A DNA stretch of 64,000 bases from Auanema rhodensis (taxonomy: Eukaryota > Nematoda > Chromadorea > Rhabditida > Rhabditidae). The position numbers were made by a program, and so were the translations under genes. The stretch is taken from positions 806,001 to 870,000 of the forward strand of contig OZ059899.1 in assembly GCA_964057225.1 (NCBI GenBank). The letters run 5' to 3'. Under the pieces are notes generated by a model. That model saw only the letters and a program-made list of their open reading frames with translations. It was not told the origin of the DNA and searched no databases. Positions 53,834 to 64,000 of this stretch are shown here, piece by piece. The first letter of the stretch is position 1. The number at the start of each line of letters is the position of its first letter.

Positions 53834-55237
53834 ATGTTTTTAGATTCCGTTTTTCAAGGCAAAGACGATGGACAATGTTATTCAACGAAAAAATTAATTC
53901 TTCAGGGTGAAAATCGAGGATATAAGTGTGAACATATATCAGTTGATATCTCGGTGCATTTTCAAGCTAGCGCAAATCTGATAACACAGATCGACGCAGC
54001 TCAAAAATCCGCATCGAATGCACTATACTACATTGAGAAACGCTTAATACAAAAATTAGTTATGATCGTTTGAAAAATGATGCATTAGTGTATGTTGAGT
54101 TTCCATGTACACTCAACATTGCTTCCAAAAACATTTTGACAAAAATTTTTTCGAAAAATTTCAAGATAATTTAGCGAAAAGTAGATGTTTTTAGATTCCG
54201 TTTTTCAAGGCAAAGACGATGGACAATGTTATTCAACGAAAAAATTAATTCTTCAGGGTGAAAATCGAGGATATAAGTGTGAACTTATATCAGTTGATAT
54301 CTCGGTGCATTTTCAAGCTAGCGCAAATCTGATAACACAGATCGACGCAGCTTAAAAATCCGCATCGAATGCACTATACTACATTGAGAAACGCTTAATA
54401 CAAAAATTAGTTATGATCGTTTGAAAAATGATGCATTAGTGTATGTTGAGTTTCCATGTACACTCAACATTGCTTCCAAAAACATTTTGACAAAAATTTT
54501 TTCGAAAAATTTCAAAATAATTTAGCGAAAAGTAGATGTTTTTAGATTCCGTTTTTCAAGGCAAAGACGATGGACAATGTTATTCAACGAAAAAATTAAT
54601 TCTTCAGGGTGAAAATCGAGGATATAAGTGTGAACTTATATCAGTTGATATCTCGGTGCATTTTCAAGCTAGCGCAAATCTGATAACACAGATCGACGCA
54701 GCTCAAAAATCCGCATCGAATGCACTATACTACATTGAGAAACGCTTAATACAAAAATTAGTTATGATCGTTTGAAAAATGATGCATTAGTGTATGTTGA
54801 GTTTCCATGTACACTCAACATTGCTTCCAAAAACATTTTGACAAAAATTTTTTCGAAAAATTTCAAGATAATTTAGCGAAAAGTAGATGTTTTTAGATTC
54901 CGTTTTTCAAGGCAAAGACGATGGACAATGTTATTCAACGAAAAAATTAATTCTTCAGGGTGAAAATCGAGGATATAAGTGTGAACTTATATCAGTTGAT
55001 ATCTCGGTGCATTTTCAAGCTAGCGCAAATCTGATAACACAGATCGACGCAGCTTAAAAATCCGCATCGAATGCACTATACTACATTGAGAAACGCTTAA
55101 TACAAAAATTAGTTATGATCGTTTGAAAAATGATGCATTAGTGTATGTTGAGTTTCCATGTACACTCAACATTGCTTCCAAAAACATTTTGACAAAAATT
55201 TTTTCGAAAAATTTCAAAATAATTTAGCGAAAAGTAG
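53834..55237 (+). repeat. Domain II, four-monomer intermediate block
   Basis: Monomers at 53,834 and 54,536 keep the 79-codon frame. Those at 54,185 and 54,887 are identical in type except for the codon-57 stop (CTTAAAAAT), giving an open/broken 702-bp alternation. Types here are intermediate between domains I and II: CATTTTCAAG and AAATCTG as in domain I, rel 169 T as in domain II. Confidence 0.75.
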
Positions 55238-56639
55238 ATGTTTTTAGATTCCGTTTTTCAAGGCAAAGACGATGGACAATGTTATTCAACGAAAAAATTA
55301 ATTCTTCAGGGTGAAAATCGAGGATATAAGTGTGAACTTATATCAGTTGATATCTCGGTGCATTTTCAAGCTAGCGCAAATCTGATAACACAGATCGACG
55401 CAGCTTAAAAATCCGCATCGAATGCACTATACTACATTGAGAAACGCTTAATACAAAAATTAGTTATGATCGTTTGAAAAATGATGCATTAGTGTATGTT
55501 GAGTTTCCATGTACACTCAACATTGCTTCCAAAAACATTTTGACAAAAATTTTTTCGAAAAATTTCAAAATAATTTAGCGAAAAGTAGATGTTTTTAGAT
55601 TCCGTTTTTCAAGGCAAAGACGATGGACAATGTTATTCAACGAAAAAATTAATTCTTCAGGGTGAAAATCGAGGATATAAGTGGGAACTTATATCAGTTG
55701 ATATCTCGGTGCTTTTTTAAGCTAGCGCAAAACTGATAACACAGATCGACGCAGCTTAAAAATCCGCATCGAATGCACTATACTACATTGAGAAACGCTT
55801 AATACAAAAATTAGTTATGATCGTTTGAAAAATGATGCATTAGTGTATGTTGAGTTTCCATGTACACTCAACATTGCTTCCAAAAACATTTTGACAAAAA
55901 TTTTTTCGAAAAATTTCAAAATAATTTAGCAAAAAGTAGATGTTTTTAGATTCCTTTTTTCAAGGCAAAGACGATGGACAATGTTATTCAACGAAAAAAT
56001 TAATTCTTCAGGGTGAAAATCGAGGATTTATGTGTGAACTCATATCAGTTGATATCTCGGTGCATTTTTAAGCTAGCGCAAATCTGATAACACAGATCGA
56101 CGCAGCTCAAAAATCCGCATCGAATGCACTATACTACATTGAGAAACGCTTAATACAAAAATTAGTTATGATCGTTTGAAAAATGATGCATTAGTGTATG
56201 TTGAGTTTCCATGTACACTCAACATTGCTTCCAAAAACATTTTGACAAAAATTTTTTCGAAAAATTTCAAAATAATTTAGCAAAAAGTAGATGTTTTTAG
56301 ATTCCGTTTTTCAAAGCAAAGACGATGGACAATGTTATTCAACGAAAAAAATAATTCTTCAGGGTGAAAATCGAGGATATAAGTGGGAACTTATATCAGT
56401 TGATATCTCGGTGCTTTTTTAAGCTAGCGCAAAACTGATAACACAGATCGACGCAGCTTAAAAATCCGCATCGAATGCACTATACTACATTGAGAAACGC
56501 TTAATACAAAAATTAGTTATGATCGTTTGAAAAATGATGCATTAGTGTATGTTGAGTTTCCATGTACACTCAACATTGCTTCCAAAAACATTTTGACAAA
56601 AATTTTTTCGAAAAATTTCAAAATAATTTAGCGAAGTAG
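55238..56639 (+). repeat. Tetramer duplication, unit 1 (1,402 bp)
   Basis: Four monomers: CATTTTCAAG with the codon-57 stop; GGGA-loop type; GGATTT type with CTCAAAAAT; and a GGGA-loop type with AAAGCAAAG (rel 24-32) and AAAAAAATAATT. The same four types in the same order follow at 56,640. The unit is 2 bp short because GCGAAAAGTAG has become GCGAAGTAG near 56,634. Confidence 0.87.
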
Positions 56640-58043
56640 ATGTTTTTAGATTCCGTTTTTCAAGGCAAAGACGATGGACAATGTTATTCAACGAAAAAAT
56701 TAATTCTTCAGGGTGAAAATCGAGGATATAAGTGTGAACTTATATCAGTTGATATCTCGGTGCATTTTCAAGCTAGCGCAAATCTGATAACACAGATCGA
56801 CGCAGCTTAAAAATCCGCATCGAATGCACTATACTACATTGAGAAACGCTTAATACAAAAATTAGTTATGATCGTTTGAAAAATGATGCATTAGTGTATG
56901 TTGAGTTTCCATGTACACTCAACATTGCTTCCAAAAACATTTTGACAAAAATTTTTTCGAAAAATTTCAAAATAATTTAGCGAAAAGTAGATGTTTTTAG
57001 ATTCCGTTTTTCAAGGCAAAGACGATGGACAATGTTATTCAACGAAAAAATTAATTCTTCAGGGTGAAAATCGAGGATATAAGTGGGAACTTATATCAGT
57101 TGATATCTCGGTGCTTTTTTAAGCTAGCGCAAAACTGATAACACAGATCGACGCAGCTTAAAAATCCGCATCGAATGCACTATACTACATTGAGAAACGC
57201 TTAATACAAAAATTAGTTATGATCGTTTGAAAAATGATGCATTAGTGTATGTTGAGTTTCCATGTACACTCAACATTGCTTCCAAAAACATTTTGACAAA
57301 AATTTTTTCGAAAAATTTCAAAATAATTTAGCAAAAAGTAGATGTTTTTAGATTCCTTTTTTCAAGGCAAAGACGATGGACAATGTTATTCAACGAAAAA
57401 ATTAATTCTTCAGGGTGAAAATCGAGGATTTATGTGTGAACTCATATCAGTTGATATCTCGGTGCATTTTTAAGCTAGCGCAAATCTGATAACACAGATC
57501 GACGCAGCTCAAAAATCCGCATCGAATGCACTATACTACATTGAGAAACGCTTAATACAAAAATTAGTTATGATCGTTTGAAAAATGATGCATTAGTGTA
57601 TGTTGAGTTTCCATGTACACTCAACATTGCTTCCAAAAACATTTTGACAAAAATTTTTTCGAAAAATTTCAAAATAATTTAGCAAAAAGTAGATGTTTTT
57701 AGATTCCGTTTTTCAAAGCAAAGACGATGGACAATGTTATTCAACGAAAAAAATAATTCTTCAGGGTGAAAATCGAGGATATAAGTGGGAACTTATATCA
57801 GTTGATATCTCGGTGCTTTTTTAAGCTAGCGCAAAACTGATAACACAGATCGACGCAGCTTAAAAATCCGCATCGAATGCACTATACTACATTGAGAAAC
57901 GCTTAATACAAAAATTAGTTATGATCGTTTGAAAAATGATGCATTAGTGTATGTTGAGTTTCCATGTACACTCAACATTGCTTCCAAAAACATTTTGACA
58001 AAAATTTTTTCGAAAAATTTCAAAATAATTTAGCAAAAAGTAG
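56640..58043 (+). repeat. Tetramer duplication, unit 2 (1,404 bp)
   Basis: A repeat of 55,238-56,639 in type order and private markers. The AAAGCAAAG change recurs in the monomers at 56,291 and 57,693, and GGATTT in those at 55,940 and 57,342, each 1,402 bp apart. The 2-bp deletion seen at the end of unit 1 is absent from the end of unit 2, so it arose after duplication or was lost by exchange. Confidence 0.87.
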
Positions 58044-58394
58044 ATGTTTTTAGATTCCTTTTTTCAAGGCAAAGACGATGGACAATGTTATTCAACGAAA
58101 AAATTAATTCTTCAGGGTGAAAATCGAGGATATAAGTGTGAACTTATATCAGTTGATATCTCGGTGCTTTTTTAAGCTAGCGCAAATCTGATAACACAGA
58201 TCGACGCAGCTTAAAAATCCGCATCGAATGCACTATACTACATTGAGAAACGCTTAATACAAAAATTAGTTATGATCGTTTGAAAAATGATGCATTAGTG
58301 TATGTTGAGTTTCCATGTACACTCAACATTGCTTCCAAAAACATTTTGACAAAAATTTTTTCGAAAAATTTCAAAATAATTTAGCAAAAAGTAG
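58044..58394 (+). repeat. Transitional monomer at the domain II / III border
   Basis: This monomer has rel 16 T with CTTTTTTAAG, AAATCTG and CTTAAAAAT. A second copy of this type occurs at 58,746, on the far side of a domain-I-type monomer (58,395, GACGTAGCTTAA). The interleaving shows the border is a mixed zone about 1 kb wide rather than a clean breakpoint. Confidence 0.65.
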
Positions 58395-61300
58395 ATGTTT
58401 TTAGATTCCGTTTTTCAAGGCAAAGACGATGGACAATGTTATTCAACGAAAAAAATAATTCTTCAGGGTGAAAATCGAGGATATAAGTGTGAACTTATAT
58501 CAGTTGATATCTCGGTGCATTTTTAAGCTAGCGCAAATCTGATAACACAGATCGACGTAGCTTAAAAATCCGCATCGAATGCACTATACTACATTGAGAA
58601 ACGCTTAATACAAAAATTAGTTATGATCGTTTGAAAAATGATGCATTAGTGTATGTTGAGTTTCCATGTACACTCAACATTGCTTCCAAAAACATTTTGA
58701 CAAAAATTTTTTCGAAAAATTTCAAAATAATTTAGCAAAAAGTAGATGTTTTTAGATTCCTTTTTTCAAGGCAAAGACGATGGACAATGTTATTCAACGA
58801 AAAAATTAATTCTTCAGGGTGAAAATCGAGGATATAAGTGTGAACTTATATCAGTTGATATCTCGGTGCTTTTTTAAGCTAGCGCAAATCTGATAACACT
58901 GATCGACGCAGCTTAAAAATCCGCATCGAATGCACTATACTACATTGAGAAACGCTTAATACAAAAATTAGTTATGATCGTTTGAAAAATGATGCATTAG
59001 TGTATGTTGAGTTTCCATGTACACTCAACATTGCTTCCAAAAACATTTTGACAAAAATTTTTTCGAAAAATTTCAAAATAATTTAGCAAAAAGTAGATGT
59101 TTTTAGATTCCGTTTTTCAAGGCAAAGACGATGGACAATGTTATTCAACAAAAAAATTAATTCTTCAGGGTGAAAATCGAGGATATAAGTGTGAACTTAT
59201 ATCAGTTGATATCTCGGTGCATTTTCAAGCTAGCGCAAATCTGATAACACAGATCGACGCAGCTCAAAAATCCGCATCGAATGCACTATACTACATTGAG
59301 AAACGCTTAATACAAAAATTAGTTATGATCGTTTGAAAAATGATGCATTAGTGTATGTTGAGTTTCCATGTACACTCAACATTGCTTCCAAAAACATTTT
59401 GACAAAAATTTTTTCGAAAAATTTCAAGATAATTTAGCGAAAAGTAGATGTTTTTAGATTCCGTTTTTCAAGGCAAAGACGATGGACAATGTTATTCAAC
59501 GAAAAAATTAATTCTTCAGGGTGAAAATCGAAGATATAAGTGTGAACTTATATCAGTTGATATCTCGGTGCATTTTCAAGCTAGCGCAAATCTGATAACA
59601 CAGATCGACGCAGCTCAAAAATCCGCATCGAATGCACTATACTACATTAAGAAACGCTTAATACAAAAATTAGTTATGATCGTTTGAAAAATGATGCATT
59701 AGTGTATGTTGAGTTTCCATGTACACTCAACATTGCTTCCAAAAACATTTTGACAAAGATTTTTTCGAAAAATTTCAAAATAATTTAGCGAAAAGTAGAT
59801 GTTTTTAGATTCCGTTTTTCAAGGCAAAGACGATGGACAATGTTATTCAACGAAAAAAATAATTCTTCAGGGTGAAAATCGAGGATATAAGTGTGAACTT
59901 ATATCAGTTGATATCTCGGTGCATTTTTAAGCTAGCGCAAATCTGATAACACAGATCGACGCAGCTCAAAAATCCGCATCGAATGCACTATACTACATTA
60001 AGAAACGCTTAATACAAAAATTAGTTATGATCGTTTGAAAAATGATGCATTAGTGTATGTTGAGTTTCCATGTACACACAACATTGCTTCCAAAAACATT
60101 TTGACAAAAATTTTTTCGAAAAATTTCAAAATAATTTAGCGAAAAGTAGATGTTTTTAGATTCCGTTTTTCAAGGCAAAGACGATGGACAATGTTATTCA
60201 TCGAAAAAATTAATTCTTCAGGGTGAAAATCGAGCATATAAGTGTGAACTTATATCAGTTGATATCTCGGTGCATTTTCAAGCTAGCGCAAATCTGATAA
60301 CACAGATCGACGCAGCTCAAAAATCCGCATCGAATGCACTATACTACATTGAGAAACGCTTAATACAAAAATTAGTTATGATCGTTTGAAAAATGATGCA
60401 TTAGTGTATGTTGAGTTTCCATGTACACTCAACATTGCTTCCAAAAACATTTTGACACAAATTTTTTCGAAAAATTTCAAAATAATTTAGCAAAAAGTAG
60501 ATGTTTTTAGATTCCGTTTTTCAAGGCAAAGACGATGGACATTGTTATTCAACGAAAAAAATAATTCTTCAGGGTGAAAATCGAGGATATAAGTGTGAAC
60601 TTATATCAGTTGATATCTCGGTGCTTTTTTAAGCTAGCGCAAATCTGATAACACAGATCGACGCAGCTCAAAAATCCGCATCGAATGCACTATACTACAT
60701 TGAGAAACGCTTAATACAAAAATTAGTTATGATCGTTTGAAAAATGATGCATTAGTGTATGTTGAGTTTCCATGTACACTCAACATTGCTTCCAAAAACA
60801 TTTTGACAAAATTTTTTCGAAAAATTTCAAGATAATTTAGCGAAAAGTAGATGTTTTTAGATTCCGTTTTTCTAGGCAAAGACGATGGACAATGTTATTC
60901 AACGAAAAAAATGATTCTTCAGGGTGAAAATCGAGGATATAAGTGTGAACTTATATCAGTTGATATCTCGGTGCTTTTTTAAGCTAGCGCAAATCTGATA
61001 ACACAGATCGACGCAGCTCAAAAATCCGCATCGAATGCACTATACTACATTGAGAAACGCTTAATACAAAAATTAGTTATGATTGTTTGAAAAATGATGC
61101 ATTAGTGTATGTTGAGTTTCCATGTACACTCAACATTGCTTCCAAAAACATTTTGACAAAAATTTTTTCGAAAAATTTCAAGATAATTTAGCGAAAAGTA
61201 GATGTTTTTAAATTCCGTTTTTCAAGGCAAAGACGATGGACAATGTTATTCAACGAAAAAATTAATTCTTCAGGGTGAAAATCGAGGATATAAGTGTGAA

Positions 61301-63104
61301 CTTATATCAGTTGATATCTCGGTGCATTTTCAAGCTAGCGCAAATCTGATAACACAGATCGACGCAGCTCAAAAATCCGCATCGAATGCACTATACTACA
61401 TTGAGAAACGCTTAATACAAAAATTAGTTATGATCGTTTGAAAAATGATGCATTAGTGTATGTTGAGTTTCCATGTACACTCAACATTGCTTCCAAAAAC
61501 ATTTTGACAAAAATTTTTTCGAAAAATTTCAAGATAATTTAGCGAAAAGTAGATGTTTTTAGATTCCGTTTTTCAAGGCAAAGACGATGGACAATGTTAT
61601 TCAACGAAAAAATTAATTCTTCAGGGTGAAAATCGAGGATATAAGTGTGAACTTATATCAGTTGATATCTCGGTGCATTTTCAAGCTAGCGCAAATCTGA
61701 TAACACAGATCGACGCAGCTCAAAAATCCGCATCGAATGCACTATACTACATTAAGAAACGCTTAATACAAAAATTAGTTATGATCGTTTGAAAAATTAT
61801 GCATTAGTGTATGTTGAGTTTCCATGTACACTCAACATTGCTTCCAAAAACATTTTGACAAAAATTTTTTCGAAAAATTTCAAAATAATTTAGCGAAAAG
61901 TAGATGTTTTTAGATTCCGTTTTTCAAGGCAAAGACGATGGACAATGTTATTCAACGAAAAAAATAATTCTTCAGGGTGAAAATCGAGGATATAAGTGTG
62001 AACTTATATCAGTTGATATCTCGGTGCATTTTTAAGCTAGCGCAAATCTGATAACACAGATCGACGTAGCTTAAAAATCCGCATCGAATGCACTATACTA
62101 CATTAAGAAACGCTTAATACAAAAATTAGTTATGATCGTTTGAAAAATGATGCATTAGTGTATGTTGAGTTTCCATGTACACTCAACATTGCTTCCAAAA
62201 ACATTTAGACAAAAATTTTTTTCGAAAAATTTCAAAATAATTTAGCGAAAAGTAGATGTTTTTAGATTCCGTTTTTCAAGGCAAAGACGATGGACAATGT
62301 TATTCATCGAAAAAATTAATTCTTCAGGGTGAAAATCGAGGATATAAGTGTGAACTTATATCAGTTGATATCTCGGTGCATTTTCAAGCTAGCGCAAATC
62401 TGATAACACAGATCGACGCAGCTCAAAAATCCGCATCGAATGCACTATACTACATTAAGAAACGCTTAATACAAAAATTAGTTATGATCGTTTGAAAAAT
62501 GATGCATTAGTGTATGTTGAGTTTCCATGTACACTCAACATTGCTTCCAAAAACATTTTGACAAAAATTTTCTCGAAAAATTTCAAAATAATTTAGCGAA
62601 AAGTAGATGTTTTTAGATTCCGTTTTTCAAGGCAAAGACGATGGACAATGTTATTCATCGAAAAAATTAATTCTTCAGGGTGAAAATCGAGGATATAAGT
62701 GTGAACTTATATCAGTTGATATCTCGGTGCATTTTCAAGCTAGCGCAAATCTGATAACACAGATCGACGCAGCTCAAAAATCCGCATCGAATGCACTATA
62801 CTACATTGAGAAACGCTTAATACAAAAATTAGTTATGATCGTTTGAAAAATGATGCATTAGTGTATGTTGAGTTTCCATGTACACTCAACATTGCTTCCA
62901 AAAACATTTTGACAAAAATTTTTTCGAAAAATTTCAAAATAATTTAGCAAAAAGTAGATGTTTTTAGATTCCGTTTTTCAAGGCAAAGACGATGGACAAT
63001 GTTATTCAACGAAAAAAATAATTCTTCAGGGTGAAAATCGAGGATATAAGTGTGAACTTATATCAGTTGATATCTCGGTGCTTTTTTAAGCTAGCGCAAA
63101 TCTG
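58395..63104 (+). repeat. Domain III, mutation-rich edge of the forward array
   Basis: Fourteen monomers, mostly of domain-I types; seven keep the 79-codon frame (59,097, 59,448, 60,150, 61,202, 61,553, 62,256, 62,607). Single-copy changes are dense: 58,900, 59,150, 59,758, 60,078, 60,235, 60,458, 60,542, an A lost near 60,814, 60,873, 60,913, 61,211, 61,798, 62,207 and 62,572. The last monomer, from 62,958, is cut at rel 147 by the inversion junction. Models of satellite evolution by unequal exchange predict poorly homogenised copies at array edges, and this block fits that expectation. Confidence 0.82.
62799..63104 (+). repeat. Left arm of 306-bp inverted repeat
   Basis: This segment, reading rightward to the junction, is the reverse complement of 63,213-63,518 with the simple relation i + j = 126,317 and no indel. 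All diagnostic bases agree between arms: GATCG, the A at rel 343, AAAAAAATAATTC, the unshifted hairpin and CTTTTTTAAG. I found no mismatch by eye. The arms stop on the right side where the inverted monomer has its 180-bp deletion. Confidence 0.88.
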
Positions 63105-63105
63105 C
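63104..63105. other. Orientation-reversal junction
   Basis: The forward monomer runs normally to GCAAATCTG (ending 63,104), where ATAACACAG should follow. Instead CTAATGCATC begins, the reverse complement of the segment ending at rel 253. Neither the next expected forward base (A) nor the preceding expected inverted base (A) matches the actual bases, so no microhomology is visible. Either a non-homologous inversion breakpoint in the genome or a fold-back artefact of sequencing or assembly could produce this. Confidence 0.93.
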
Positions 63106-63212
63106 TAATGCATCATTTTTCAAACAATCATAACTAATTTTTGTATTAAGCGTTTCTCAATGTAGTATAGTGCATTCGATGCGGATTTTTGAGCTGCGTC
63201 GATCTGTGTTAT
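63105..63212 (-). repeat. Spacer of the inverted repeat (inverted satellite, 108 bp)
   Basis: The spacer is itself satellite in reverse orientation, corresponding to rel 146-253 of a monomer with T at rel 234 and CTCAAAAAT. It has no forward partner at the junction because the left copy breaks at rel 147. It would form the loop if the 306-bp arms paired. Confidence 0.88.
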
Positions 63213-63518
63213 CAGATTTGCGCTAGCTTAAAAAAGCACCGAGATATCAACTGATATAAGTTCACACTTATATCCTCGATTTTCACCCTGAAGAATTATT
63301 TTTTTCGTTGAATAACATTGTCCATCGTCTTTGCCTTGAAAAACGGAATCTAAAAACATCTACTTTTTGCTAAATTATTTTGAAATTTTTCGAAAAAATT
63401 TTTGTCAAAATGTTTTTGGAAGCAATGTTGAGTGTACATGGAAACTCAACATACACTAATGCATCATTTTTCAAACGATCATAACTAATTTTTGTATTAA
63501 GCGTTTCTCAATGTAGTA
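63213..63518 (-). repeat. Right arm of 306-bp inverted repeat
   Basis: Reverse complement of 62,799-63,104, running from CAGATTTGC at 63,213 to TGTAGTA at 63,512-63,518. It ends exactly at the deletion junction in the next inverted monomer. Together with the left arm it could form a long hairpin with a 108-nt loop. Confidence 0.88.
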
Positions 63519-63530
63519 ATCTAAAAACAT
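63360..63530 (-). repeat. Truncated inverted monomer (171 bp, 180-bp internal deletion)
   Basis: TGTAGTA at 63,512-63,518 should be followed by TAGTGCATTCG but is joined to ATCTAAAAACATC. The inverted unit has therefore lost rel 13-192, 180 bp. Spacing of TGTAGTA (63,161; 63,512; 63,683) gives 351 and then 171 bp, confirming the size. The two sides share one A at the joint, so microhomology is minimal. This is the only large internal deletion in the window and lies about 410 bp from the orientation switch. Confidence 0.93.
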
Positions 63531-64000
63531 CTACTTTTCGCTAAATTATTTTGAAATTTTTCGAAAAAATTTTTGTCAAAATGTTTTTGGAAGCAATGTT
63601 GAGTGTACATGGAAACTCAACATACACTAATGCATCATTTTTCAAACGATCATAACTAATTTTTGTATTAAGCGTTTCTCAATGTAGTATAGTGCATTCG
63701 ATGCGGATTTTTAAGCTGCGTCGATCTGTGTTATCAGTTTTGCGCTAGCTTAAAAAAGCACCGAGATATCAACTGATATAAGTTCCCACTTATATCCTCG
63801 ATTTTCACCCTGAAGAATTAATTTTTTCGTTGAATAACATTGTCCATCGTCTTTGCCTTGAAAAACGGAATCTAAAAACATCTACTTTTCGCTAAATTAT
63901 TTTGAAATTTTTCGAAAAAATTTTTGTCAAAATGTTTTTGGAAGCAATGTTGAGTGTACATGGAAACTCAACATACACTAATGCATCATTTTTCAAACGA

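Larger units (their letters stand above)
1..63104 (+). repeat. 351-bp satellite DNA array, head-to-tail
   Basis: One 351-bp unit is repeated without interruption, with 180 unit starts from 125 to 62,958. The period is very regular. Units of 352 bp arise from one extra T in a T-run (for example before 1,881, 15,219, 23,644, 32,771 and 34,878). A 350-bp unit at 5,040 lacks one base near 5,242, another at 60,501 lacks an A near 60,814, and a 349-bp unit at 56,291 lacks two A near 56,634. Neighbouring copies differ at only a few bases. Nothing unrelated to the monomer occurs inside. Recognition sites for EcoRV, NheI, NsiI, BsrGI and BstBI occur once in the standard monomer, so digestion should give a 351-bp ladder. 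Satellites of this kind form centromeric and pericentromeric heterochromatin; that location is inferred, not shown. Array ends lie outside the window on the left. Confidence 0.99.
63105..64000 (-). repeat. Inverted-orientation satellite array
   Basis: From here to the window end the monomers read on the minus strand, with unit starts (rel 1) at 63,359, 63,530 and 63,881. The first is of a domain-I/III type (CTTTTTTAAG, CTCAAAAAT). The third has the GGGA loop, rel 144 A and rel 169 T, typical of domain II. So domain-II-type copies appear within 0.6 kb of the junction on this side, against about 4.7 kb on the forward side, and the two sides are not mirror images beyond the 306-bp arms. The array continues past the window. 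Confidence 0.95.

Noticed and set aside
125-62846. A family of 78 small protein genes on the plus strand
   Set aside because: All are the same frame of one satellite monomer. More than half of the monomers are broken, stops have been amplified along with the repeat, and no promoter, export signal or domain is visible.
62799-63518. A terminal-inverted-repeat transposon at the junction
   Set aside because: Both arms and the spacer are ordinary satellite sequence, with no transposase frame and no target-site duplication.
63360-63530. 171-bp unit as an alpha-satellite monomer
   Set aside because: The length match is accidental. The sequence is the local 351-bp monomer with 180 bp removed.
1-64000. 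CRISPR array or other repeat-spacer system
   Set aside because: There are no unique spacers. The full 351-bp period is repeat, unit length is ten times a CRISPR repeat, and no associated genes exist in the window.
1-64000. Identification as a named insect satellite (for example the roughly 360-bp Tribolium castaneum family)
   Set aside because: Length and AT-richness are compatible, but I cannot match the sequence to a known consensus from memory. A database search of one monomer would decide it.
1-64000. Telomeric repeats, rDNA spacer, tRNA or other RNA genes
   Set aside because: No TTAGG-type runs, no ribosomal or tRNA landmarks, and no sequence other than the monomer was found on either strand.

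Overview
The whole 64 kb window is satellite DNA: one tandem array of a 351-bp, AT-rich monomer (about 32-33% G+C by hand count of one copy). There are 180 monomers in forward orientation up to 63,104, then about 0.9 kb of the same satellite in reverse orientation to the window end. No single-copy sequence, protein gene, RNA gene, transposon or CRISPR array is visible. This points to a eukaryotic genome, with heterochromatin of a centromeric or pericentromeric kind. An insect would fit, since abundant AT-rich satellites of roughly 350 bp are known in beetles, but no sequence here identifies a species.

Three domains can be told apart by diagnostic bases. Coordinates within the monomer (rel 1-351) count from the ATG at 125. 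Domain I (1-37,687, 107 monomers) mixes monomers that keep a 79-codon reading frame with two broken types. It contains a higher-order repeat of about 8.4 kb: copy 1 at 7,496-15,920 (24 monomers), copy 2 at 15,921-23,994 (23 monomers), and a rearranged copy 3 from 23,995. Older, smaller units (1,404-bp tetramers, 702-bp dimers) are nested in it. Domain II (37,688-58,394, 59 monomers) is a different subfamily, almost entirely frame-broken. It has its own 4,914-bp, 14-monomer higher-order repeat (46,112-51,025, with partial copies on both sides) and a 1.4-kb tetramer duplication at 55,238-58,043. Domain III (58,395-63,104, 14 monomers) returns to domain-I types but carries many single-copy mutations, as expected at an array edge.

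At 63,104/63,105 the orientation flips, creating a 306-bp inverted repeat around a 108-bp spacer. Just beyond it, one inverted monomer has lost 180 bp.

Within the monomer, variation is uneven. About 30 positions vary recurrently in rel 1-234 and 332-351, while rel 235-331 has only a T-run length difference in the array body. That quiet segment holds a 9-bp dyad and phased A/T tracts and is the best candidate for a protein-bound or structural element. The 79-codon frames are not supported as genes: only 76 of 180 forward monomers keep them intact, and substitutions and stops in them have spread freely.

All comparisons were made by eye. Period, offsets and junctions were checked by coordinate arithmetic; percentage identities were not computed.
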